Shown: positions 17,456 to 25,622 of the stretch, in pieces
How the letters are laid out: the number at the start of each line of letters is the position of its first letter
Numbering within the stretch: the first letter of the stretch is position 1
Source: Albidovulum aestuarii
Lineage (GTDB): Bacteria; Pseudomonadota; Alphaproteobacteria; Rhodobacterales; Rhodobacteraceae
Direction: 5' to 3'
DNA: 64,000 nucleotides
Assembly (NCBI RefSeq): GCF_029961185.1
Contig: NZ_JASBQQ010000003.1
Span: 372,001-436,000, forward strand
Made by a program: the position numbers and the translations under genes
Notes under the pieces: generated by a model
The model's input: the letters and a program-made list of their open reading frames with translations, nothing else
The model's database searches: none
What the model was told of the DNA's origin: nothing

Positions 17456-18889
17456 ATGCAGATTCCGGCGCCAGACCCGACTATCATTGCACGACGCTCG
17501 GACATTGTCGCCCGTCTGCGTCGAGTCCTGCCCGCAGATGCGGTCATCGACGATCCGACTGAGACGCGCGCCTATGAATGCGATGCGCTGGCCGCTTACC
17601 GCTGTCCGCCTCTGGCTGTCGTCCTGCCGCGTTCGACCGACGAGGTGGCGGCAGCGCTGAAGGTCTGCCACGCTGAAGGCGTGCCGGTCGTGCCGCGCGG
17701 GTCGGGCACATCGCTGGCGGGCGGGGCGCTGCCGACGGCCGATTCGGTGATCCTTGGAATTGCGCGCATGAACCGGGTGCTGGAGGTCGATTATGCCGAC
17801 CGTTTCATTCGGGTGGAGGCCGGACGGACCAACCTGTCCGTTACGGGCGCGGTGGAGGCTGACGGATTCTTCTATGCGCCAGACCCATCGTCACAACTTG
17901 CCTGCGCTATTGCGGGCAACATCGCGATGAATTCGGGCGGCGCGCATTGCCTGAAATACGGGGTGACGACGAACAACCTTCTTGGCGTGACCATGGTGAC
18001 GATGGCGGGCGAAGTCTTGCAGATCGGGGGCGCCCATATGGATGCGGGCGGGCTCGACCTGCTGGGTGTTGTCTGCGGGTCGGAAGGCCAGCTTGGCGTC
18101 GTGACCGAAGCCACCCTGCGCATTCTGCCCAAGCCTGAAGGTGCTCGCCCGGTGCTGATCGCCTTCAACTCCAACGAAGTCGCGGGCGCTTGCGTCGCCG
18201 ATATTATCAAGGCCGGTGTCCTGCCAGTGGCGATCGAGTTCATGGACCGCCCCTGCATCCGCGCCTGCGAGGATTTCGCCAAGGCCGGTTATCCCGATTG
18301 CGAGGCGCTGCTAATCGTCGAGGTCGAGGGCGCACCAGCCGAGATCGACGAACAGCTTGCCCTTATCCGGCAGATCACAATGCGTCACGATCCAGTCGAG
18401 TTTCGAGAGGCCGCATCCGAGGACGAGGCAAAGAAAATCTGGCTTGGCCGCAAGTCGGCTTTCGGTGCGATGGGGCAGATCAACGACTATATGTGCCTCG
18501 ACGGAACGATCCCGGTTTCCGCGCTGCCGCATGTCCTGAAGCGGATCGGCGAGATGAGCCGGGAATACGGGCTGGATGTCGCAAATGTATTCCATGCCGG
18601 CGACGGCAATATGCATCCCCTTATCCTTTTTGACGCCAACAAGCCCGGCGATCTGGAGACCTGCGAAGCCTTCGGGGCCGCGATCCTGAAGCTCTGCGTC
18701 GAGGTGGGTGGTTGCCTGACGGGCGAACATGGCGTTGGCATCGAAAAGCGGGACCTGATGCCCGATCAGTATTCACCGGCGGACATGGAGGCGCAGATGC
18801 GAGTCAAGGATGTCTTCGATCCAACATGGCTCCTGAACCCCGCAAAAGTGTTTCCCTTGACTGTAAGTGCCGGTCGACGCGCAGCCTGA
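17456..18889 (+). CDS. glcD: glycolate oxidase subunit GlcD
   Basis: The 477-residue FAD-linked oxidase oxidises glycolate to glyoxylate together with GlcE and GlcF. The VAO-type FAD-binding domain includes VPVVPRGSGTSLAGGALP near residue 75 and NSGGAHCLKYGVTTNNLLG near 160. The C-terminal FAD-linked oxidase domain has NVFHAGDGNMHPLILFD and a final GEHGVGIEKRDLM. The start at 17456 has GGAGG 5 bases upstream. It is the first gene of glcDEF. Confidence 0.93.
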   Translation: MQIPAPDPTIIARRSDIVARLRRVLPADAVIDDPTETRAYECDALAAYRCPPLAVVLPRSTDEVAAALKVCHAEGVPVVPRGSGTSLAGGALPTADSVILGIARMNRVLEVDYADRFIRVEAGRTNLSVTGAVEADGFFYAPDPSSQLACAIAGNIAMNSGGAHCLKYGVTTNNLLGVTMVTMAGEVLQIGGAHMDAGGLDLLGVVCGSEGQLGVVTEATLRILPKPEGARPVLIAFNSNEVAGACVADIIKAGVLPVAIEFMDRPCIRACEDFAKAGYPDCEALLIVEVEGAPAEIDEQLALIRQITMRHDPVEFREAASEDEAKKIWLGRKSAFGAMGQINDYMCLDGTIPVSALPHVLKRIGEMSREYGLDVANVFHAGDGNMHPLILFDANKPGDLETCEAFGAAILKLCVEVGGCLTGEHGVGIEKRDLMPDQYSPADMEAQMRVKDVFDPTWLLNPAKVFPLTVSAGRRAA

Positions 18890-18943
18890 CGGTCATCCCG
18901 GGGCGTTCTCTCGGACCCCCCAAGTTAGTTCGGAACAGATGAG

Positions 18944-20056
18944 ATGATGAAGCCAGAGACGGAAGACGAGGTGGCAGGGGCCGTTGGTGCGGCGACCGAG
19001 CCGTTGCATGTCGTCGGTGGCGGAACACGGGCTGTGGGGCGGCCGGTGCCCGGAGAGGTGCTGAATCTCTCGAACCTGTCTGGCATTACGCTGTACGAAC
19101 CCGAAGCTCTGACCGTGGTTGCCAGGGCAGGAACGCGACTTGCCGATCTGGAGGCCGCGCTGTCAAAGGAAGGCCAGAGACTGGCCTTCGAACCTGCCGA
19201 CTGGCGCGGATTGCTGGGGCACGGGGGGCATCCGACCGTGGGGGGGATGGTGGCGGCCAATATCTCGGGCTCCCGGCGGGTGCAGGCGGGCGCCTGCCGC
19301 GATGCGCTTCTGGGGGTGCGGTTCGTCGACGGCACCGGGGCGATCGTCAAGAATGGCGGCCGGGTTATGAAGAACGTGACCGGCTATGACCTCGTAAAAC
19401 TGATGGCCGGAAGCTGGGGCACGCTTGGCGTTCTGACCGAGGTGGCGCTGAAGGTCCTGCCGGTTCCGGCGGCGGCGGCGACGCTGGTCGTTAGTGTCGA
19501 GGGCGCGACGGCTGCCGTCGCGGCGATGTCGGCGGCGCTCGGCTCGCCCCATGACGTGACCGGGGCGGCTTTCGTACCGGGAGAGGGCGTTCTGATCAGG
19601 ATCGAGGGGTTCGCGGCATCGGTCGAATACCGGGCCGACAAGCTTGAAGAACTTCTGGTTCCCCACGGCCCGGTTCGGATTGAGACGGACCCGGTGCGTG
19701 TGTCCGCCGTTTGGAAGCGCGTCACGAATGTCACACTTTTCGCGGAAAAGGGTGGCGACGTCTGGAGGTTGTCCGTGCGGCCGTCTGACGCGCCCGCACT
19801 CTTGGCGGGGCTCGCTTGTGAATACATGCTGGATTGGGGCGGCGGGTTGATCTGGGCGCTTCTGCCAGAGGGAGAGGACGCACGGGCACGGCTGGGGCAG
19901 TTCAAGGGACATGCAACTCTGATCCGCGCATCGGAAGACACCCGCGCCCGGATCGCGCCGTTCCATCCCGAACCCCCGGCGCTGGCGAAGATATCGGCGG
20001 ACCTTCGCGCTCGGTTCGATCCGAAGGGCATTCTCAATCCGGGGCTGATGGGCTGA
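18944..20056 (+). CDS. glcE: glycolate oxidase FAD-binding subunit GlcE
   Basis: The 370-residue FAD-binding subunit resembles GlcD but is shorter. It has the LHVVGGGTR and GHPTVGGMVAANISGSRR FAD-binding segments, the NVTGYDLVKLMAGSWGTLGV motif characteristic of GlcE, and a C-terminal FDPKGILNPGLMG tail. Two adjacent ATG codons (18944, 18947) are possible starts. The stop overlaps the glcF start by one base. Confidence 0.93.
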   Translation: MMKPETEDEVAGAVGAATEPLHVVGGGTRAVGRPVPGEVLNLSNLSGITLYEPEALTVVARAGTRLADLEAALSKEGQRLAFEPADWRGLLGHGGHPTVGGMVAANISGSRRVQAGACRDALLGVRFVDGTGAIVKNGGRVMKNVTGYDLVKLMAGSWGTLGVLTEVALKVLPVPAAAATLVVSVEGATAAVAAMSAALGSPHDVTGAAFVPGEGVLIRIEGFAASVEYRADKLEELLVPHGPVRIETDPVRVSAVWKRVTNVTLFAEKGGDVWRLSVRPSDAPALLAGLACEYMLDWGGGLIWALLPEGEDARARLGQFKGHATLIRASEDTRARIAPFHPEPPALAKISADLRARFDPKGILNPGLMG

Positions 20057-21342
20057 TGCAGACGAGTTTCACCGAAAAGCAGCTTCAGGACCCCGGCATC
20101 GCCCGGGCGAACGAAATCCTCAGGTCCTGCGTGCATTGCGGGTTTTGCACGGCGACCTGCCCGACCTATCAGGTGCTGGGCGATGAGCTGGACAGCCCGC
20201 GCGGGCGCATCTACCTGATCAAGGACATGCTGGAAAACGACCGCCCGGCGGATGAGAAAACCGTGGGTCATATCGACCGCTGCCTTTCGTGCCTTGCCTG
20301 CATGACCACGTGCCCATCGGGTGTGCATTACATGCATCTGGTGGACCACGCCCGCGCCCACATCGAGAAGACGTACCGGCGACCATTCATGGATCGCGCC
20401 CTGCGATGGGTTCTGGCACGGGTCATTCCCAATCCCCGGCTGTTCCGATTGTCGCTCTTGGGCGCGAAACTGGCCCGTCCCTTGGCAGGACTTCTGCCCG
20501 ATGCGCGGCTGAGGGCCATGGTGGCAATGGCGCCGAAGCGGATACCGCCGGTCAGCCGCAACGACATGCCTCAGGTGTTCCCGGCAACGGGCGAGCGGCG
20601 GATGCGTGTCGCGCTGATGACCGGATGTGCGCAGAAGGCGCTGAACACCGACATCAATGATGCGACGATCCGGCTGCTGCGGCGGCTGGGCTGTGAAGTC
20701 GTCGTCGCGAAGGGGGCGGGCTGTTGCGGGGCGCTGACCCATCACATGGGTCGCGAGGCTGAGGCGCATGCCTCGGCTGCTGCCAATATCTCGGCGTGGA
20801 CGGCGGAGAAGAACGGCGCGGGGCTGGACGCCATCGTCATCAACACCAGCGGTTGCGGCACGACGGTCAAGGATTACGGCCATATGTTCCGCACCACTGA
20901 TCTGGCTGCGGATGCGGCGGGTGTCGCGGCTTTGGCCTGCGATGTGACCGAGTTGCTGGTGCGGCTTGGTGTGGAAGGTCAAGCGCCCGAGGCCCTGAAG
21001 GTCGCCTACCACGCTGCCTGTTCCCTGCAGCATGGCCAGAAGGTCACGGCAGCCCCAAAGACGCTGCTGAAGGCCGTGGGCTTTGAGGTCGTGGAACCCG
21101 CGGACCCGCATCTCTGCTGCGGCTCGGCGGGCACCTACAATCTGCTGCAGCCAGAGATTTCGGCGGAACTCAAGGCGCTGAAGGTGAAGACGCTTGAGGC
21201 GCGCAAGCCCGACCTGATCGCGGCGGGCAATATCGGCTGCATGATGCAGATCGGATCGGGCACCGACCTGCCGATCGTGCATACGGTCGAACTCATCGAC
21301 TGGGCAACCGGTGGACCGCGCCCGGCGGCTCTGGGGCGCTGA
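20056..21342 (+). CDS. glcF: glycolate oxidase iron-sulfur subunit GlcF
   Basis: The 428-residue protein carries two [4Fe-4S] motifs near the N-terminus (C25-C28-C31-C35 and C76-C79-C82-C86). Two CCG-type heterodisulfide-reductase-like domains follow (GAGCCGALTHHMG and DPHLCCGSAGTYN). It passes electrons from the GlcDE flavins to the quinone pool. The start overlaps the glcE stop (TGATG), and a hairpin follows the gene. Confidence 0.94.
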   Translation: MQTSFTEKQLQDPGIARANEILRSCVHCGFCTATCPTYQVLGDELDSPRGRIYLIKDMLENDRPADEKTVGHIDRCLSCLACMTTCPSGVHYMHLVDHARAHIEKTYRRPFMDRALRWVLARVIPNPRLFRLSLLGAKLARPLAGLLPDARLRAMVAMAPKRIPPVSRNDMPQVFPATGERRMRVALMTGCAQKALNTDINDATIRLLRRLGCEVVVAKGAGCCGALTHHMGREAEAHASAAANISAWTAEKNGAGLDAIVINTSGCGTTVKDYGHMFRTTDLAADAAGVAALACDVTELLVRLGVEGQAPEALKVAYHAACSLQHGQKVTAAPKTLLKAVGFEVVEPADPHLCCGSAGTYNLLQPEISAELKALKVKTLEARKPDLIAAGNIGCMMQIGSGTDLPIVHTVELIDWATGGPRPAALGR

Positions 21343-21386
21343 GGACACGGTGCGGGCAAAAGGCACTGTCATTCCGTATGAGGGCT

Positions 21387-21408
21387 GGCCGGGCAGGAAC
21401 GCCCGGCC
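21387..21408 (+). terminator. hairpin terminator after glcF
   Basis: A perfect 8-bp GC stem, GGCCGGGC / GCCCGGCC, with a 6-base loop lies 45 bases after the glcF stop, followed by ATAAATTT. The T-run is weak, so termination is plausible rather than certain. Confidence 0.55.
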
Positions 21409-21460
21409 ATAAATTTGCCCTAACGGCCAGATAGGACACTGGGCTGGGAGAGGTGGACAG

Positions 21461-22270
21461 ATGCGGCAGACCTTGGCGGCGACAGTTTTGGCTTTCTTGC
21501 CGGTTGCGGCCCTTGGTGCCGAAACCGGTCTCAAGAGGCTGGAAACCGGTGATGCCACGCGCGGCTGGGAGGCCGTGGGCCGCATCGACATTTCCGATGA
21601 TTCATTCTGTTCCGGCGCACTGATCGCACCTTCGCTTGTGCTGACCGCCGCGCATTGTCTTTACGACATGAATAGCGGCGTCATGCATGACACCGAGGAT
21701 TTCACCTTCCTTGCGGGCTGGCGCAATGGACGTGCGGCTGCCTATCGCAAGGTCCGTCGTGTTCTTGCACATCCAGATTATGTCTATGAGGGCAGGGAAC
21801 GTGTGGACCGGGTGGCCTATGATCTGGCCTTCCTTGAGCTCGACACGCCGATCCGGCTGCCGTCAATCCAGCCCTTTTCCATCGGGACCGATCCGCGCGG
21901 CGGCGATACGGTCGGCATCGTGTCCTACGGATTCGACCGGTCCGAAGCCCCGTCGCTCGAGGACGATTGTGAAGTGCTCGGTCGCCAGCCCGGCATTCTC
22001 GTCCTGACCTGTTCGGTTGAATTCGGGTCGTCGGGTGCCCCGATCTTCAGCATGCAGGGTGGCGAACCGGTTATCGTATCGGTCGTATCTGCCAAGGCGG
22101 AGGTCGATGGTCGGCGCGTGGCACTCGGCACGGCGATGAACCAGCCGCTGAACGAATTGCGCGCGGCCTTTGCCGCCGATGACGGGACTTTCCGTAAGGT
22201 GGTGCCTTCGGTCGGGTTCGGGAGTGCCGACAGCCAGGGCACCGGTGGCGCCAAGTTCGTAAAGCCGTGA
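21461..22270 (+). CDS. secreted trypsin-like serine protease (copy 1)
   Basis: The 269-residue S1-family protease has a signal peptide (cleavage near ALGA-ET). The catalytic triad is visible as H65 in LTAAHC, D121 in AYDLAFLEL and S191 in FGSSGAP. The usual GDSGGP is altered to GSSGAP but the nucleophile is kept. Cysteines at 50 and 66 likely form the canonical disulfide. It is followed 7 bases later by a paralog of the same architecture, so this is a tandem duplication. Periplasmic or exported; substrate unknown. Confidence 0.88.
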   Translation: MRQTLAATVLAFLPVAALGAETGLKRLETGDATRGWEAVGRIDISDDSFCSGALIAPSLVLTAAHCLYDMNSGVMHDTEDFTFLAGWRNGRAAAYRKVRRVLAHPDYVYEGRERVDRVAYDLAFLELDTPIRLPSIQPFSIGTDPRGGDTVGIVSYGFDRSEAPSLEDDCEVLGRQPGILVLTCSVEFGSSGAPIFSMQGGEPVIVSVVSAKAEVDGRRVALGTAMNQPLNELRAAFAADDGTFRKVVPSVGFGSADSQGTGGAKFVKP

Positions 22271-22277
22271 GGGAGTG

Positions 22278-23105
22278 ATGCGCGCGTTTGCCGGATACGT
22301 GCTGACCGCGCTTCTGCTGTCCGGTCCGTGCCTCGGTCAGGATCTTAAACGCCTGAGCCTGAGGCAGGATCTTCTCGGGCTCGAAGCGGTGGGGCGGGTC
22401 GAGGTCGGGGAAAATGGCTACTGCACCGGAACGCTCATCGCACCCGATCTCGTGCTGACGGCGGCCCATTGCATCGTCGATGACGACGGCCCGTTCGATC
22501 CCGCGGTGTTGCGGTTCCGCGCCGGGCTCAGGGATGGCAGGTCGGTGGCGGAAAGCGCGGTTGCGCGCAGTGTCGCGGATGCGAGTTACGATCCGCAGGA
22601 GACCGACGGTGCGGCCCGGGTATCGGCCGATCTCGCCCTTCTGGAACTTGCCGAACCGATTCCCGCGGCGACGGCCGCCCCTTTCCGGGTTGCGCATCTT
22701 AATGGATCGCTGCGCAGCGTAGGCGTGGTGTCCTTCGCGCGCGGCCGGGATGCGGCTCCCTCCCGGCAGGCGGAATGCGGCGTGATCGGACGGCGCGACA
22801 GGCTCATCGCGTTTGATTGCGATGTCGATTTCGGCTCGTCCGGGGCGCCGGTTTTTGACCGGTCGGGAAACCGCCCAGTCATCGTCTCGATCATCTCGGG
22901 TGGCTACCGCGATGAGGGCAAGCCGATTTCGTTCGGAATGACCCTGCCGGGCGCGGTCGACCGGCTGCGTCAGGCGCTGCGGACCGGGCGCGGGGTGAAT
23001 GTCGCGGGGACAAGCACGACCGCGGATGGTTTCGCCGCGCGGCGGATCGTCCCCGGTGGCGGGACCAACAGCGCCGGGAGCGGTGCGCGGTTCATCCGTC
23101 CCTGA
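22278..23105 (+). CDS. secreted trypsin-like serine protease (copy 2)
   Basis: The 275-residue paralog of the upstream gene has a signal peptide (LLLSGPCLG-QD) and triad residues H64 (LTAAHC), D118 (SADLALLEL) and S188 (FGSSGAP). It shares the DLKRL-like mature N-terminus and the G-rich C-terminal tail ending GGTNSAGSGARFIRP with copy 1. ATG 22278 is preferred to the GTG directly before it because GAGGGA is then better spaced. Confidence 0.87.
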   Translation: MRAFAGYVLTALLLSGPCLGQDLKRLSLRQDLLGLEAVGRVEVGENGYCTGTLIAPDLVLTAAHCIVDDDGPFDPAVLRFRAGLRDGRSVAESAVARSVADASYDPQETDGAARVSADLALLELAEPIPAATAAPFRVAHLNGSLRSVGVVSFARGRDAAPSRQAECGVIGRRDRLIAFDCDVDFGSSGAPVFDRSGNRPVIVSIISGGYRDEGKPISFGMTLPGAVDRLRQALRTGRGVNVAGTSTTADGFAARRIVPGGGTNSAGSGARFIRP

Positions 23106-23108
23106 CCC

Positions 23109-23136
23109 CTTGAAATCAAGAAAATCCGTCCACATC
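23109..23136 (+). promoter_or_regulatory. probable heat-shock (RpoH) promoter of hsp20
   Basis: CTTGAA (23109-23114) and CACATC (23131-23136) are separated by 16 bases. They match the general form of alphaproteobacterial sigma-32 promoters (CTTGAC and CYTATNT). The site lies about 95 bases ahead of the small heat-shock gene. Assignment rests on motif and gene identity. Confidence 0.45.
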
Positions 23137-23229
23137 TGATCTCTGCCGGGGTGCCGAATGCGGGTCCCGGAGATGTTCAATCGCCTGACCGAAAGGTGGG
23201 CCCCAGGTATCGCTCGATGGAGGATGACC

Positions 23230-23694
23230 ATGAGAACCTATGATTTTTCACCGCTTTACCGTGCGACCGTCGGTTTCGACCGGATCGCCGATCTGATGGA
23301 CCGGGTGCTGTCGGCAGATGCGCCGCAGCCGACCTATCCGCCCTACAACATCGAAAAGACCGATGAAAATGCCTACCGCATCACCATCGCCGTCGCCGGT
23401 TTCACGGGCGATGAGCTGAATGTCGAGGTGAAGGAAGGCGCGCTTCTCGTCTCTGCCCGGAAAGCTGCCGAGGACGAGAGCAAGACCTATCTGCATCGCG
23501 GCATCGCCACCCGCGCCTTCGAGCGCCGGTTTGCGCTGGCTGATCATGTGAAGGTCACCGGTGCCACCCACGCTGACGGCATGCTGCATGTCGATCTCGT
23601 CCGCGAAGTGCCCGAAGCCCTGAAACCGCGCCGGATCGAGATCGCAGGGGCCGATACGGTCGAGGCGAAAGCCGTAGAGAAGGCCGAGGCCTGA
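23230..23694 (+). CDS. Hsp20-family small heat shock protein
   Basis: The 154-residue alpha-crystallin-type chaperone (IbpA class) has the N-terminus MRTYDFSPLYRATVGFDR and a central alpha-crystallin domain (YPPYNIEKTDENAYRI onward, then HRGIATRAFERRFALADHV). A C-terminal extension follows. It holds unfolded proteins during heat or oxidative stress. The start at 23230 has GGAGG 6 bases upstream; upstream ATG codons are poorly placed. A strong terminator follows. Confidence 0.93.
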   Translation: MRTYDFSPLYRATVGFDRIADLMDRVLSADAPQPTYPPYNIEKTDENAYRITIAVAGFTGDELNVEVKEGALLVSARKAAEDESKTYLHRGIATRAFERRFALADHVKVTGATHADGMLHVDLVREVPEALKPRRIEIAGADTVEAKAVEKAEA

Positions 23695-23719
23695 TCAGAA
23701 GACAGATGTGTGATGCGAG

Positions 23720-23744
23720 GGGGCGCTGATCGCGCCCCTTTTTT
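23720..23744 (+). terminator. rho-independent terminator after hsp20
   Basis: A perfect 7-bp stem GGGGCGC / GCGCCCC with loop TGATC is followed immediately by six T residues. It lies about 25 bases past the hsp20 stop. This is a textbook intrinsic terminator. Confidence 0.85.
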
Positions 23745-23879
23745 ACGTCGGCTGCCGACCGGACGGACTGGCGCGACAATGCAGGCAAGCGGGAAACCAC
23801 ATCGCTAAAATCAAAACACTTCTATTCCAGCCTTTGTGCTATGATCGCTGAGATGCAGTCAGGTCCTTGGGGGTAGGAC

Positions 23880-24026
23880 ATGGTTGAATATGGAATTGCG
23901 GCAGGGGCGCATGGTGGTTCGGGCGGCATGTCCTTGGCTTGGGCAGGTCCGTTTGTCGACAACCCGGCCGTCCTGTTGATCGCGGGCATTGTGGCCGTCG
24001 GTTTTGTCTGGAAATTCGTTCGCTGA
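23880..24026 (+). CDS. small single-pass membrane protein
   Basis: A 48-codon frame begins MVEYGIAAGAHGGSGG and contains one hydrophobic helix (AVLLIAGIVAVGFVWKFV) near its C-terminus, ending KFVR. A purine-rich GGGGGTAGG sits just upstream of the ATG. No homolog was recognised. Codon use is like neighbouring genes, and it fills an otherwise empty gap between the hsp20 terminator and the cupin gene. It is plausible as a membrane microprotein but is not proven. Confidence 0.5.
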   Translation: MVEYGIAAGAHGGSGGMSLAWAGPFVDNPAVLLIAGIVAVGFVWKFVR

Positions 24027-24094
24027 CAGGCGTTGCTGGTGCGACCTGACAGACAAATGCCGATCGCCCGCCATCGGGTAAGCTGTAACCGACT

Positions 24095-24574
24095 TTAATG
24101 CAGGGGCGGGCCGACGATCTGGATCCGGTGTTCGGCACAGATCCAGGTGAGTTCGGCTTTCATATCTTCGGTCGGCTCTGCCGGTTCAGGCAGCGTTGCG
24201 GCGGTTGCCTTGCGGGCCACCCGGCGCACCATGCCCTCGAAATCCTTACCGGTTGTGATCGCCAGAAAATGCGCCCCGTCCTTGCTTTCGACGCGGAAGC
24301 TGTGAGGCCTGCCCTTGGGCGCCATCGCAGTGCCTCCGGCTTCGAGATAGACATCCTTGCCGTCGATATTGATGCGAAGCCGTCCCGCGAGGCAAACGAA
24401 GACCTCATCCTCCGAATGGTGGATATGCAGGGGAGGGCTGTCGCCATGGGCCGCCCATTGTTCGACGACCGAGATATTGTCCTCGCCCTGCGCGGCAGAG
24501 ACCGGGATAGCCAGCAGGTTGTTGAGAAACCAGAAGAGTTCGATCCGGGACTCCGGTTGCGATAGGGCGTTCAT
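24095..24574 (-). CDS. cupin-domain protein
   Basis: The 159-residue single-cupin protein has the metal-binding core PPLHIHHSEDEVFVCLAG around residues 47-64 and second motif MAPKGRPHSFRV near 84-95. This build is common in small-molecule dioxygenases or isomerases of unknown substrate. A ribosome site (AAGGA) precedes the ATG at 24574. It diverges from a LysR gene, its probable regulator. Confidence 0.8.
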   Translation of the reverse strand: MNALSQPESRIELFWFLNNLLAIPVSAAQGEDNISVVEQWAAHGDSPPLHIHHSEDEVFVCLAGRLRINIDGKDVYLEAGGTAMAPKGRPHSFRVESKDGAHFLAITTGKDFEGMVRRVARKATAATLPEPAEPTEDMKAELTWICAEHRIQIVGPPLH

Positions 24575-24679
24575 GACGGGGTTCCTTGTCTGGTGCCACC
24601 TTCCGGGCGGCCTGCTTGCAAACTAGCGCAACTTCGCCCATCAATGAAATTGCGAGTTGTTATAGGGCCGATCCACGCC

Positions 24680-25621
24680 ATGGATATCAATGCGCTCGAC
24701 CTCAACCTGATCCGTGTTTTTGACGCGCTCTGGCAGGAGCGTGGCGTGACCCGGGCCGGCGACCGGATCGGCCTCTCGCAACCCGCCGTCAGTGCCGCGC
24801 TGAACCGATTGCGCCACGCGCTCGGCGATCAGCTTTTCGTTCGCCGCGGCAATACGATGATCCCGACGCCGCGGGCCGAAGAACTGGCGCCGCGCGCCCG
24901 ATCCGCATTGGAAGAGATCGAGCGCATGCTGGCGCCCGGCCCGGCCTTTGACCCGGCGACGCTGGAGCGGACGTTCACCCTTCTGACATCCGACTTCTTT
25001 TCGATGCTGATGATGCCGCAACTGGCGGAGAAGCTGCACGGCATCGCCCCGGGGGTCCGGATACGGGTACTGGACAGCTCGCTTGGCGATGTCGAACGCA
25101 TCCTGCGTGACGATCAGGCCGACATGGCACTGGAGCGTCCGATCACCTTGCCCGAAGGCGTCGCGAAAACGCCGCTTTTCCGGTCGCCGTTCGTGATGGC
25201 TGCGGCGCGGGACGATCCGGCCGTTGCGGGTCTGACCGAGGGCGAGACGATGCCGCTTGCGGTCTTCTGCAAGCTCAATCACGCCATCCGCTCGGTTGAC
25301 GGCTCGATGACGGGGCAGGTCGATACAGCATTGGAACGTCACGGCCAGTCCCGCCGGGTGACGCTCGCGCTGCCGCATTTTCAGGCGGTCGCTCTGGCCG
25401 TGGCGCGGGGCGGCATGACGGCGGCGTTGCCGGTCCAGTTCGCCCGCGTGGTGCGGGAGCCATTGGGCCTGCGGTTCTTCCAGCCGCCGGTCCCGATACC
25501 GGCACCCGATATCAGCCTTTACTGGCATTCCCGTCACGACAAGGATGCGGCGCATCGCTGGATGCGCCGCATGGTGCTGGATCTGAGTGCCGAGCTGGGC
25601 TTTCAGGACACAACGCTGTAG
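24680..25621 (+). CDS. LysR-family transcriptional regulator
   Basis: The 313-residue protein starts MDINALDLNLIRVFDALWQE, the usual N-terminus of NodD/LeuO-like LysR proteins. A helix-turn-helix follows (SQPAVSAALNRLRHALGD), then a substrate-binding domain. The upstream in-frame ATG at 24593 adds 29 residues that overlap the divergent promoter, so it was not used. Likely controls the divergent cupin gene. Confidence 0.85.
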   Translation: MDINALDLNLIRVFDALWQERGVTRAGDRIGLSQPAVSAALNRLRHALGDQLFVRRGNTMIPTPRAEELAPRARSALEEIERMLAPGPAFDPATLERTFTLLTSDFFSMLMMPQLAEKLHGIAPGVRIRVLDSSLGDVERILRDDQADMALERPITLPEGVAKTPLFRSPFVMAAARDDPAVAGLTEGETMPLAVFCKLNHAIRSVDGSMTGQVDTALERHGQSRRVTLALPHFQAVALAVARGGMTAALPVQFARVVREPLGLRFFQPPVPIPAPDISLYWHSRHDKDAAHRWMRRMVLDLSAELGFQDTTL

Positions 25622-25622
25622 G

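Noticed and set aside
19384-21591. 735-codon open frame on the minus strand over glcE-glcF
   Set aside because: It runs antisense to two well-supported genes with conserved motifs. Its product is Arg/His-rich with no domain, as expected for a high-GC shadow frame.
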